From: Pseudomonas synxantha BG33R
GTDB taxonomy: Bacteria; Pseudomonadota; Gammaproteobacteria; Pseudomonadales; Pseudomonadaceae
NCBI RefSeq assembly: GCF_000263715.2
Contig: NZ_CM001514.1
Location: 5,149,674 to 5,213,673, forward strand
Direction of reading: 5' to 3'
DNA length: 64,000 nucleotides
Made by a program: the position numbers and the translations under genes. Within the stretch, counting starts at the first letter, position 1. The number at the start of each line of letters is the position of its first letter. This document shows, piece after piece, positions 56,495 through 64,000 of this stretch. The notes under the pieces were generated by a model. That model saw only the letters and a program-made list of their open reading frames with translations. It was not told where the DNA came from and made no database searches.

Positions 56495-58414
56495 ATGAAC
56501 AGCTGGTTCGGTAACATCAGCGTCAACCTCAAACTCGGCCTGGGCTTTGGCCTGGTGCTGGTCCTCACCTCGATCCTGGCGCTCACCGGCTGGACCAGCC
56601 TGGGCGGCCTGATCGACCGCAGCAACTGGATGAGCGACATCACCCAGCTCAACGCCTCGCTGACCAAGCTGCGGATCGTACGCCTGCAATACATGCTGGC
56701 CAATGGCGACGAAGCCGTGGCGCAGAATGTGCAGACCAGCCTGGATGCCTTCGCAGCTCAACAACAGAAATTGCTGGACAGCTTCAAGAGCCCGGAAAAC
56801 CTCAAACTGCTCAATGACCAGAAAGCCGTCATCACTGCTTACCGCCAGTCCCTGAACAAAATGCGCGAGGCCTACCGCAATGGCAACGCTGCGCGCGACG
56901 TCATGAGCGCCAAAGCCGATGTCGCCAACGCACAAATCAATGCACTGGAAACCAGTGTGCAGCAGGCGCCCGATAGCCCGGAGCGCTTCACGCAATTTCT
57001 GGCCGTGACCCAAGCCAAGAATGAGTTCCAGCAAGCTCGCTACGAAGTGCGCGGCTATACCAATAGCCCCAACGCAGAAACCGAAGCCCGCGCTGCTGCG
57101 CAACTGGAAAAAGCCGTCGGCGGTTTGAAGGGCCTTAGCGCGGCGTTCGGTACCGGCCAGCAAAACGCATTGTCCGCACTGGAAGCCGCCCTCGGTGCCT
57201 ATCGCAGCGCCGTGCAGAGCTACAAGGCAGCCAACGCCAACATCGTCACCGCCCGCGCCGAAATGACCACCCAGGGCGCCGATATCGTGACGATCAGCGA
57301 CAAGCTATACGACATCCAACTGGAACGTCGCGACGCTGAAAGCACCCAGGCCCGCAGCCTGCAATTGATCAGCACCTTGCTGGCACTGCTGGTCGGCGTG
57401 ATTGCCGCCTGGGTCATCACCCGTCAGATCACCCGCCCGATCCAGGACACCCTGGCGGTGGTGGAGCGCATCGCTTCAGGCGACTTGAGCCAGAACATCC
57501 AGGTGACCCGTCGTGATGAGCTGGGCGTATTGCAACAAGGCATCCAGCGCATGGGCACGACCCTGCGCGAATTGATCAGCGGCATCCGCGATGGCGTGAC
57601 CCAGATCGCCAGCGCCGCTGAGGAGCTATCGGCCGTGACCGAGCAAACCAGCGCCGGTGTGAACAGCCAGAAGATCGAGACCGATCAGGTGGCCACCGCC
57701 ATGCATGAAATGACCGCTACCGTGCAGGAAGTTGCGCGCAATGCCGAGCAGGCGTCCCAAGCCGCCTCCGACGCCGACGGCCAGGCCCGCGAAGGCGACA
57801 AGGTGGTGGCCGAAGCTATCGCCCAGATCGAACGCCTGGCGGCCGAAGTCGCCCGCTCCACCGACGCCATGACGCACCTGCAACAAGAGAGCAACAAGAT
57901 CGGCAGCGTGATGGACGTGATCAAGGCCGTGGCCGAACAGACCAACCTGCTGGCCCTCAACGCTGCCATTGAAGCGGCGCGTGCCGGGGAAGCCGGCCGT
58001 GGCTTTGCCGTGGTCGCCGACGAAGTGCGTGGCCTGGCCCAGCGCACGCAGAAATCCACCGAAGAAATCGAAGGCCTGGTGGCCGGCTTGCAGAACGGCA
58101 CCCAACAAGTCGCCAGCGTGATGAACAACAGCCGCAGCCTCACCGACAGCAGTGTCGAACTGACACGCAAGGCCGGCGTGTCACTGGAAAACATCACCCG
58201 TACGGTGTCGAATATCCAGTCGATGAACCAGCAGATTGCCGCGGCCGCCGAGCAGCAGAGCGCCGTAGCGGAAGAGATCAGCCGCAGTATCGTGAATGTG
58301 CGGGACGTGTCGGAGCAGACCGCGACTGCCAGTGATGAGACGGCCAAGTCGAGTGTGGAACTGGCTCGATTGGGTAGCCAGTTGCAGCAGATGGTCAGTC
58401 ATTTCCGGGTGTAG
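56495..58414 (+). CDS. Methyl-accepting chemotaxis protein
   Basis: 639 residues. TM1 at about 11-32, a periplasmic helical sensor domain (about 33-290, HBM-like, many Gln/Ala), TM2 near 300, HAMP ([25 protein letters not shown]) and the signalling core with [31 protein letters not shown]. Chemoreceptor; the ligand is unknown. Start at 56495 with AAGGAG seven bases upstream. Confidence 0.95.
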   Translation: MNSWFGNISVNLKLGLGFGLVLVLTSILALTGWTSLGGLIDRSNWMSDITQLNASLTKLRIVRLQYMLANGDEAVAQNVQTSLDAFAAQQQKLLDSFKSPENLKLLNDQKAVITAYRQSLNKMREAYRNGNAARDVMSAKADVANAQINALETSVQQAPDSPERFTQFLAVTQAKNEFQQARYEVRGYTNSPNAETEARAAAQLEKAVGGLKGLSAAFGTGQQNALSALEAALGAYRSAVQSYKAANANIVTARAEMTTQGADIVTISDKLYDIQLERRDAESTQARSLQLISTLLALLVGVIAAWVITRQITRPIQDTLAVVERIASGDLSQNIQVTRRDELGVLQQGIQRMGTTLRELISGIRDGVTQIASAAEELSAVTEQTSAGVNSQKIETDQVATAMHEMTATVQEVARNAEQASQAASDADGQAREGDKVVAEAIAQIERLAAEVARSTDAMTHLQQESNKIGSVMDVIKAVAEQTNLLALNAAIEAARAGEAGRGFAVVADEVRGLAQRTQKSTEEIEGLVAGLQNGTQQVASVMNNSRSLTDSSVELTRKAGVSLENITRTVSNIQSMNQQIAAAAEQQSAVAEEISRSIVNVRDVSEQTATASDETAKSSVELARLGSQLQQMVSHFRV

Positions 58415-58418
58415 ACAC

Positions 58419-58451
58419 CAAAAAGCCGCCTCGATCTAGACCGAGGCGGCT
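58419..58451 (-). terminator. Terminator of the 32-codon gene
   Basis: AGCCGCCTCG (58424-58433) and CGAGGCGGCT (58442-58451); on the minus strand five T follow (58420-58424 as A on the plus strand). On the plus strand there is no T-run, so its strand is minus although it also lies after the chemoreceptor stop. Confidence 0.85.
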
Positions 58452-58465
58452 CCACCTCTCAGACC

Positions 58466-58564
58466 TTAACGGTCATCGAAGCTGTCCCGCAGGAACTTCC
58501 ATACGTGATACGCACGCAGGCAGTTCACTACGAGGTTCCATGTACGTCGTGCAAACTTAGACAT
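58466..58564 (-). CDS. Small basic protein, 32 aa
   Basis: Too short for routine calling. The 32 codons start MSKFARRTWNLVV, continue NCLRAYHVWKFLR and end DSFDDR. GGAGG seven bases before the ATG at 58564 is a strong ribosome site, and a rho-independent terminator follows the stop (58424-58451, minus orientation). The N-terminal part is basic and aromatic and may be amphipathic. No family known to me. A long leader of about 400 bases without other genes precedes. Confidence 0.72.
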   Translation of the reverse strand: MSKFARRTWNLVVNCLRAYHVWKFLRDSFDDR

Positions 58565-58985
58565 ACTCGGCCCTCCGTGAGTTGGGCCTTACCTCCAGCG
58601 CACTTACCGGAACATGTGGGCCTTTGGATGCACACCAGTGCTCCTGTGAGGCGGCTGGGTTTATGGTCCTCCCGCGTGAATCCGGCACGGATTACTAGCC
58701 CGTGGCGGGCGGTCCAAAATTTGCGCGCGAACCCAGCCAACCTACTTCACGACGAACACAGAACGAGGGCGATACTAGCTCAGCACTCTGCTCCAAGGTG
58801 TAACGAACAACGGCCAGCTAGCCTTAAAATCTGTTGCTGTTTTTTGCAAAGTTAAACAACACAAAAGATCAATGCTGCCGTGAAAAACTCTTGTTCGTCT
58901 GGTGTTGCATAACGCCCTAAAGCAGCAGTAGTATTGTGACCACGCCAGTGCTCCTGTGAAGCCGCAACCCCAGCCACTAACTGGG
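58565..58985 (-). promoter_or_regulatory. Gene-free leader of the 32-codon gene with a repeated motif
   Basis: About 420 bases with no convincing gene. Two copies of CCAGTGCTCCTGTGA lie 310 bases apart (58635-58649 and 58945-58959), each beside a GCGGCTGGG/GGCTGGGG-type context. On the minus strand each reads TCACAGGAGCACTGG. A frame 58528-58740 starts with TTG and reads MAGFARKFWTAR, faintly like the 32-aa protein start. Structure-rich leader RNA is possible. Confidence 0.45.
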
Positions 58986-58991
58986 TTTGCA

Positions 58992-59022
58992 AAAAAAACC
59001 GCCCTATCAAGGCGGTTTTTTA
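58992..59022. terminator. Bidirectional terminator
   Basis: AAAAACCGCC (58994-59003) and GGCGGTTTTT (59011-59020), perfect ten-base arms with a seven-base loop. It terminates the VOC gene at 59041 on the minus strand. Confidence 0.9.
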
Positions 59023-59040
59023 TTGCCTGCCATTTGCCAC

Positions 59041-59409
59041 TTAGCCCTCGCTGTCCTCGACAAACACCAAGCGATTCCCGAACGGATCCCGGATGCTCAT
59101 TTCCCGCGATCCCCAAGGCGTTTCCTCGACCCCAGGCTTGGCATAGCGGTAATCCTTGCCGAGCAATTGCTGCTGGTACGCATCCACCCTTTGCGCCTGG
59201 ATCCGCACCGCCGCGCCCGGCGAAGCATCGCCATGGTGCTCGGACAAATGCAACACGCACTCACCCAGCGACACTTGCAGGTACAACGGGAAATTCGCCT
59301 CGAACCGATGCTGCCAATCGACCTTGAACCCCAGGAAGTCGACGTAGAATTCCAACGCTTTGGTGTCGTCGAAAATCCGCAGGATGGGGGTGACTTTTCC
59401 TAAGTGCAT
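59041..59409 (-). CDS. Glyoxalase/VOC superfamily protein
   Basis: 122 residues: TPILRIFDDTKALEFYVDFLGFKVDWQHRF at the start and MSIRDPFGNRLVFVED at the end, the VOC pattern with the typical HLSEHHGD strand. It could be a small-molecule binding or bleomycin-resistance-like protein. Start at 59409. Last gene of the D-aminoacylase run, 29 bases after its stop. Confidence 0.88.
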   Translation of the reverse strand: MHLGKVTPILRIFDDTKALEFYVDFLGFKVDWQHRFEANFPLYLQVSLGECVLHLSEHHGDASPGAAVRIQAQRVDAYQQQLLGKDYRYAKPGVEETPWGSREMSIRDPFGNRLVFVEDSEG

Positions 59410-59438
59410 GGCGACCGCTCCGTGTATGAGAACGCCCA

Positions 59439-60902
59439 CTATAAAGACGAAAAGCCGCCACGCAAATCCCCACTGCGCGCCAGGAATCGCCCTGGCCGCT
59501 GGCCATTGGCCTGCCCATTGCTGTAGCTCAGTACGCCGTTAACCCACACACCGTCGATCCCTTCCGCTGCACGTTGCGGTGTGTTGAAATCTGCCACATC
59601 ACGCACCCGCAACGGGTCGAACAACACCAGGTCGGCCCAGTACCCTTCGCGGATTTCGCCACGCTCGGATAAGCCAAAGCGCGCTGCCGACAGACCAGTC
59701 ATCTTGTGCACCGCCGTGTGCAACGGGAACAAGCCGACATCGCGGCTGAAGTGCCCCAGCACCCGCGGGAACGCCCCCCACAAGCGCGGGTGGGGAAACG
59801 GATCTTCGGGCAAACCATCGGAGCCCACCATCGACAACGGATGGGCGAGGATGCGCCGCACATCGTCTTCGTCCATCCCGTAGTACACCGCTCCCGCCGG
59901 TTGCAGGCGACGGGCAGCGTCCATTAGCGAAACGCCCCACTCGGCAGCGATAGCCTGCAGATCCCGCCCACCCATTTCGGGGTGCGGCGTCGACCAGGTG
60001 ATGGTGATGCGAAACGCGTCGGTCACCTGCTTGAGATCCAGAGTCGAGGAGCTGGCGGCGTAGGGGTAGCAATCGCAACCCACCGGGTGGTTTTTCGCCT
60101 CAGCCTCCAGGGCCGCCAACAACTGCGGACTACGCCCCCAGTTACCAGCACCAGCGCATTTAAGGTGGGAAATAATCACCGGCACCCTGGCATGTCGGCC
60201 GATCAGAAACGCCTCATCCATTGCCTCCAGCACCGGCTCGAACTCGCTGCGCAAATGCGTGGTGTACACCGCACCATAGGCCGTCAGTTCCTCAACGAGT
60301 TGCAACACTTCATCGGTCTCGGCGTTGAATGCGCTGGCGTAGGCCAGGCCTGTGGATAACCCCAGGGCACCGGCCTCCAGGCTCTCTTGCAACTGCACGC
60401 GCATGGCCGCGATTTCATACGGTGTGGCGGTGCGATGCAGATCATCCATATGGTTGCTGCGCAGCGCCGTGTGGCCGATCAATGCCGCGACGTTGACTGC
60501 CGGATGGGCGCCTTGCACTGCGTTGCGATAATCGCTGAACCGCGGATAACAGAACTGCTCACGGCTGCCCAACAAGTTCATTGGGTCTGGCGGGTCACTG
60601 CGCAAACTCACCGGCGAAGCGCTAATGCCACAGTTGCCGACAATCACCGTGGTCACGCCCTGGCTGAGCTTGGGCAGCATCTGCGGCTGGCGGATCACCA
60701 CCGTGTCATCGTGGGTGTGCACATCGATAAAGCCCGGCGCCAATACCCGGCCATGCGCATCGATGACATGCGCGGCCTCGTCGGTGGACAGGTCACCCAT
60801 CGCCTGGATACGCCCACCGCGCACGCCCACATCGGCGACAAACCCTTCGGTGTTGCTGCCATCAATGACCAGCGCCTGGCGAATCAGCGTGTCGTATTTC
60901 AT
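59439..60902 (-). CDS. N-acyl-D-amino-acid deacylase (D-aminoacylase)
   Basis: 487 residues, amidohydrolase fold. Metal site HTHDD (about 61-65), Cys ligand region GNCGISASP, Lys/His region SHLKCAGAGNWG and catalytic Asp in GSDGLPED. Hydrolyses N-acyl-D-amino acids. Start at 60902 (MKYDTLI) is one base beyond the regulator stop. It joins a GntP transporter, RpiR regulator and VOC protein in an operon for N-acyl-D-amino-acid use. Confidence 0.93.
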   Translation of the reverse strand: MKYDTLIRQALVIDGSNTEGFVADVGVRGGRIQAMGDLSTDEAAHVIDAHGRVLAPGFIDVHTHDDTVVIRQPQMLPKLSQGVTTVIVGNCGISASPVSLRSDPPDPMNLLGSREQFCYPRFSDYRNAVQGAHPAVNVAALIGHTALRSNHMDDLHRTATPYEIAAMRVQLQESLEAGALGLSTGLAYASAFNAETDEVLQLVEELTAYGAVYTTHLRSEFEPVLEAMDEAFLIGRHARVPVIISHLKCAGAGNWGRSPQLLAALEAEAKNHPVGCDCYPYAASSSTLDLKQVTDAFRITITWSTPHPEMGGRDLQAIAAEWGVSLMDAARRLQPAGAVYYGMDEDDVRRILAHPLSMVGSDGLPEDPFPHPRLWGAFPRVLGHFSRDVGLFPLHTAVHKMTGLSAARFGLSERGEIREGYWADLVLFDPLRVRDVADFNTPQRAAEGIDGVWVNGVLSYSNGQANGQRPGRFLARSGDLRGGFSSL

Positions 60903-60903
60903 A

Positions 60904-61764
60904 TCAGTCTCCAAGCGGCAGGCTGTCAGGGCCGCCGCGGTAATCATCCAGGGCCAGCTTGATCCGGCGCAGGCGTTCCTGATTGTCGTCCGGCAAGGCC
61001 AGCGCCAGCTCGGTGGCAAGCAGGTCGATGGCCAGTAACATGCCGTAGCGGGCGGCGGTGGGTTTGTAGATAAAACTGGTCTCCGCCGGTTGCAGCGGCA
61101 GCAACACATCCGCCAGTTCGGCCAGGGGTGAGTCCGCGAGGGTGAGGGCAATAATCCGCGCGTCGTAGTTGCGCGCCAGCTTCACCACATCCAGTAATTC
61201 GGGCGTACGGCCGGTGAGGGAACAGACAATCAAGGCATGTTGCGGGCCCAGGGTCGCGGCCGTGACACGCATCATCACCGGGTCATGGCAGGCGGCAATC
61301 GGGTAGCCCAGACGCACCAGGCGCACTTGCAGTTCATCGCTGCACAGGCTGGAGGGGCCGCCCATGCCGAACGCGTGAATCATCCGCGCCTTGCCCAGCA
61401 AAGTGACCGCATCGGCAAAGCTGTGCTGGTTGAAACCGGACAAATGCTGGCGCAACGTCGCTTCGATATCGCCCAGGATTTGCCGATGAAAGGCCGACTG
61501 TTCCGGCAGCCCCGCCGGGTCCAGGAAGCGACTGCCCACGCCACTGGCCTGGGCCAGTTGCAGGCGCAAATCGCGTAAGTCACGGCAGCCGACGCTGCGG
61601 GCAAAACGCGACAAGGTCGCGGTGCTGACCTCGGCCCGCTGAGACAACGCCTCCAGGCTGGCCGAGGCGGCAAAGCCCACATCCTCAAGCATCAACTTGG
61701 CGATACGCCCTTCGCCGGCGCTGAACGAGTCCTGGCGGGCGCGGATCTGGTAGAGGATGTCCAT
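60904..61764 (-). CDS. RpiR/MurR-type regulator
   Basis: 286 residues. HTH_6 domain (about 1-78: SASLEALSQRAEVSTATLSRFARSVG) and SIS domain (about 125-265: ARMIHAFGMGGPSSLCSDELQVRLVRLG, ALIVCSLTGRTPELLDVV). RpiR proteins bind phosphosugars or related amides and control catabolic operons. Between transporter and deacylase genes, it likely controls them. Confidence 0.93.
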   Translation of the reverse strand: MDILYQIRARQDSFSAGEGRIAKLMLEDVGFAASASLEALSQRAEVSTATLSRFARSVGCRDLRDLRLQLAQASGVGSRFLDPAGLPEQSAFHRQILGDIEATLRQHLSGFNQHSFADAVTLLGKARMIHAFGMGGPSSLCSDELQVRLVRLGYPIAACHDPVMMRVTAATLGPQHALIVCSLTGRTPELLDVVKLARNYDARIIALTLADSPLAELADVLLPLQPAETSFIYKPTAARYGMLLAIDLLATELALALPDDNQERLRRIKLALDDYRGGPDSLPLGD

Positions 61765-61789
61765 GGAGGCTCCGGTTAGAGGGTCAGGC

Positions 61790-63139
61790 TCATAAAACCA
61801 GTGACAGGCCGTAGGTCAGACCGAAGGCGACCAGCGAAATCAGGGTCTCCAGTACGGTCCAGGTCTTGAAGGTCTGGATCACCGTCATATTGAAGTATTC
61901 CTTGATCAGCCAGAAGCCGCCGTCGTTAACGTGAGAAAAAATCACCGAGCCCGCGCCGGTCGCCAGCACCAGCAATTCGGGGTGTGGATAACCCAGGCCC
62001 AAAGCGACGGGCGCGACCACCCCGGATGCAGTGGTCATGGCAACGGTGGCCGAGCCCGTGGCGATGCGCATCAACGCAGCGAACAGCCAGCCCATCACCA
62101 GCGGCGACAAGTGGAACGCGTGGGCCAGGCCGAGGATTTCATTGGTCACACCGGCGTCCACCAGAATGCGATTCAAACCACCGCCCGCGCCCACCAGCAA
62201 GGTGATACTGGCGGTCGGCGCCAGGCATTCGTTGGTGAACTTGAGAATCGACTCCCGGTTGAAGCCCTGGGCCAGGCCCAGGGTCCAGAAACTCACCAAG
62301 GTCGCGACCAGCAGGGCAATCACCGAGTTACCGATAAACAGCAGGAACTGATTGAAACCACTGCCCGGGGTGGAAATCACATTGGCCCAGCCGCCGATCA
62401 TCATCAGTACCACCGGCAACAGGATGGTGCCCATGGTCAGTGCAAAACTGGGCAGGCGAGTACGCGGTTCGCGCTCGATAAACTGGCGTTCCAGCGGGTT
62501 CTCGGCCGGCAGGTGAATATGCGGCACGATGAACTTGGCGTAGACGGGGCCGGCGATGATCGCCGTGGGGATACCGATCAAAATCGCATACAGCACCGTC
62601 TGCCCGACCGAGGCGTTGTAGGCCAGCACCGCCATCATCGCCGCCGGATGCGGTGGCACCAGCGCGTGCACCACCGACAAGCCGGCGACCATCGGCAGGC
62701 CGACCATCAGGATCGATACGCCCACGCGCCGCGCCACGGTAAAGGCAATCGGCACCAGCAGCACAAAGCCGACCTCGAAAAACAGCGGCAGCCCCACCAG
62801 GAACGCAATGCACACCATCGCCCAGTGGGCGTTGCGTTCGCCGAAGCGGTTGATCAGCGTACGCGCCACCTGCTCGGCGCCACCCGACTCGGCCATCATC
62901 TTGCCGAGCATGGTGCCCAGCGCCACCACCAGGGCGATATGCCCCAGGGTTTTACCGACGCCCGCCTCATACGACCCCATGATCGTGTCCGCCGGCATTC
63001 CGGCCATCAGCGCGAGGCCGATGGACACCAGCGTAATGACGATAAAGGGGTTGAGTCGGTAACGTGCAATCAGCACGATCAATGCAATGATGGCAATGGC
63101 AGCATATGCCAATAGCCCGAAGCCCGGTAATGCGGCCAT
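61790..63139 (-). CDS. GntP family permease
   Basis: 449 residues, about twelve hydrophobic spans: LNPFIVITLVSIGLALMAGMP, HIALVVALGTMLGKMMAESGGAEQVA and HALVPPHPAAMMA, the GntP signature. Known members import gluconate or related acids; here the neighbours suggest N-acyl-D-amino acids (inference). Start at 63139 has GAGGAG nine bases upstream; a longer frame is not family-like. First gene of the operon. Confidence 0.93.
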   Translation of the reverse strand: MAALPGFGLLAYAAIAIIALIVLIARYRLNPFIVITLVSIGLALMAGMPADTIMGSYEAGVGKTLGHIALVVALGTMLGKMMAESGGAEQVARTLINRFGERNAHWAMVCIAFLVGLPLFFEVGFVLLVPIAFTVARRVGVSILMVGLPMVAGLSVVHALVPPHPAAMMAVLAYNASVGQTVLYAILIGIPTAIIAGPVYAKFIVPHIHLPAENPLERQFIEREPRTRLPSFALTMGTILLPVVLMMIGGWANVISTPGSGFNQFLLFIGNSVIALLVATLVSFWTLGLAQGFNRESILKFTNECLAPTASITLLVGAGGGLNRILVDAGVTNEILGLAHAFHLSPLVMGWLFAALMRIATGSATVAMTTASGVVAPVALGLGYPHPELLVLATGAGSVIFSHVNDGGFWLIKEYFNMTVIQTFKTWTVLETLISLVAFGLTYGLSLVL

Positions 63140-63385
63140 GCGGTACTCCTCGGAAAGGGTCACGTCGAATTGGTTGTGAAACTCATAAATCATTACCGAG
63201 GAGTATTTTCAATTTTCATGAAAGTAATTTTCGCCCACGGACAAGCGCTGTCGCATGGAGATATGTCCAGCGCCAGCCCATGAAAATACGGGGGATGTTC
63301 TTACATGAAGATCAGGAATGCCGGAAACTCAAGCGCCGCCCTTGAGTCATAGAATGCGCATCCACTCATGCTCAGGAAACCGCCC

Positions 63386-63766
63386 ATGATTCGCACCACA
63401 CTCGCCGCCAGCGCCCTGCTTCTCTGCTTGGGCGGCACAGCGTATGCCGCCGACAATGCCGCGTTGAAAAAATGCATGGACAGCGCCAATACCACGGCAG
63501 ACATGGTCAATTGCAACGCCAAACAAGCCAAGGTGCAGGACGAGCGCTTGAACCGCGCCTACAAGACCGCCCTCGCCGCCCAGGACGGCGCGCACAAGCA
63601 GCAACTGCAAGACGTGCAGCGCCTGTGGATCAAATACCGCGATGCCAACTGCGCCTTCGCCGGCAGCGCCACCGGCGGCACCATTGATCAGGTCAACGGC
63701 TCCGGCTGCGTGCTGGACATGACCCAGACCCGCGCCCAGGAGCTTGAAGACCTGGTAGGCCCCTGA
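63386..63766 (+). CDS. LprI/DUF1311 periplasmic protein
   Basis: 126 residues with a signal peptide (TLAASALLLCLGGTAYAAD) and the DUF1311/LprI core: CMDSANTTADMVNCNAKQAKVQDERLNRAYKTAL and RLWIKYRDANCAF, four conserved Cys. Relatives inhibit lysozyme. Start at 63386 with AGGAAA upstream. Faces the SulP fragment across a hairpin repeat. Confidence 0.9.
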   Translation: MIRTTLAASALLLCLGGTAYAADNAALKKCMDSANTTADMVNCNAKQAKVQDERLNRAYKTALAAQDGAHKQQLQDVQRLWIKYRDANCAFAGSATGGTIDQVNGSGCVLDMTQTRAQELEDLVGP

Positions 63767-63784
63767 CTGCTGGAGCCGGTCTAT

Positions 63785-63814
63785 TGTGGCGAGGGAGCTT
63801 GCTCCCTCGCCACA
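63785..63814. repeat. REP-type inverted repeat
   Basis: TGTGGCGAGGGAGC and GCTCCCTCGCCACA arms with TT loop, between two convergent genes; a common Pseudomonas element that can also serve as terminator. Confidence 0.85.
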
Positions 63815-63823
63815 GGGGCTCAC

Positions 63824-64000
63824 TCAGTCATGGTGAACCCTGGCGCGCTTGAGTAGCTTCTTGCAGCGCTCGGATAAATGCAGCACCCGCAGATGCTTAC
63901 CGGCCTTGGTATAGCGCTCGCGCAAGGTCATCAGCGCAGCGATCGCCGAATAGTCGACAACACTCAGGTGGCGGCAATCCAGCGTCACCCGGGCCGGGTC
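63824..64000 (-). CDS. SulP-type anion transporter, C-terminal STAS fragment
   Basis: 58 codons at the window edge encode the end of a STAS domain: VTLDCRHLSVVDYSAIAALM, then LRERYTKAGKHLRVLHLSERCKKLLKRA. The STAS domain closes SulP family sulfate or bicarbonate transporters, and this tail resembles them; the membrane part lies outside. Partial, so substrate not readable. Confidence 0.8.
   Translation of the reverse strand, partial: DPARVTLDCRHLSVVDYSAIAALMTLRERYTKAGKHLRVLHLSERCKKLLKRARVHHD

Noticed and set aside
58505..58855. Plus-strand frame opposite the small basic gene
   Set aside because: Opposes a unit with ribosome site and terminator; no own signals.

Overview
The window reads as a chromosomal segment of a Pseudomonas of the fluorescens group. 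Gene content and order are typical: secD-yajC-tgt-queA, a cyoABCDE oxidase operon, an fhp/fhpR pair, rplU-rpmA-obg-proB next to ispB, and many intergenic inverted repeats of the Pseudomonas REP type (GTAGGAGCGAGC, TGTGGGAG, GCAAGCTTAAAGCT families). This assignment comes from recognised protein families and gene order; no database search was run. Both ends cut genes: secD on the left and a SulP-type anion transporter on the right.

Layout. 1-3090: Sec accessory and queuosine tRNA-modification genes plus tRNA-Leu(CAA). 3100-6500: a small accessory stretch with two LysE-type exporters, an orphan 2-oxoglutarate/Fe(II) oxygenase and a rare XRE regulator fused to an NBR1-like Ig domain. 6600-9130: a bPH-domain protein, a decayed antitoxin-like gene, and a colicin E3-type rRNase toxin with its immunity gene, followed by REP debris. 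9135-18433: cytochrome c, VOC protein, receiver protein, heme oxygenase plus bacteriophytochrome kinase, an orphan 61-residue protein behind an Hrp-box-like promoter, PhoD-like phosphatase, PAS-GGDEF cyclase and a class III aminotransferase. 18500-22810: unknown protein, a HisC-like aminotransferase with a twin-arginine leader, an XRE/S24-like regulator with a VUT (queuosine-precursor) transporter, and queC. 22900-32200: cyoEDCBA, dsbB, flavohemoglobin and its NO-responsive sigma-54 activator with three NorR-type operators. 32200-37850: EamA exporter, AraC regulator, a probable sRNA, an SDR/hydrolase/aldolase run and a flavodoxin.

37900-43300 is the most coherent accessory system: a short LOV photoreceptor, a PilZ-like protein, a MerR regulator of the LitR/CarH type that has lost its cobalamin ligands, and a divergent operon of pterin genes (ABM-membrane protein, folM, folE, folX, DUF1244, hopJ-like). 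With the bacteriophytochrome at 11 kb, the window carries both red and blue light sensors.

43400-58400: trxB, cysZ, a glycosyltransferase, a second Hrp-box-like promoter before a tandem-repeat protein and a 59-residue protein, old yellow enzyme, glutathione peroxidase, CreA, proB, obg, ribosomal L27/L21, ispB, PhnA-like, an iron-regulated small protein behind a Fur box, an FKBP isomerase and a chemoreceptor. 58400-64000: a 32-codon gene with a strong ribosome-binding site and terminator, then an N-acyl-D-amino-acid degradation operon (GntP transporter, RpiR regulator, deacylase, VOC protein), an LprI-like periplasmic protein and the transporter fragment.
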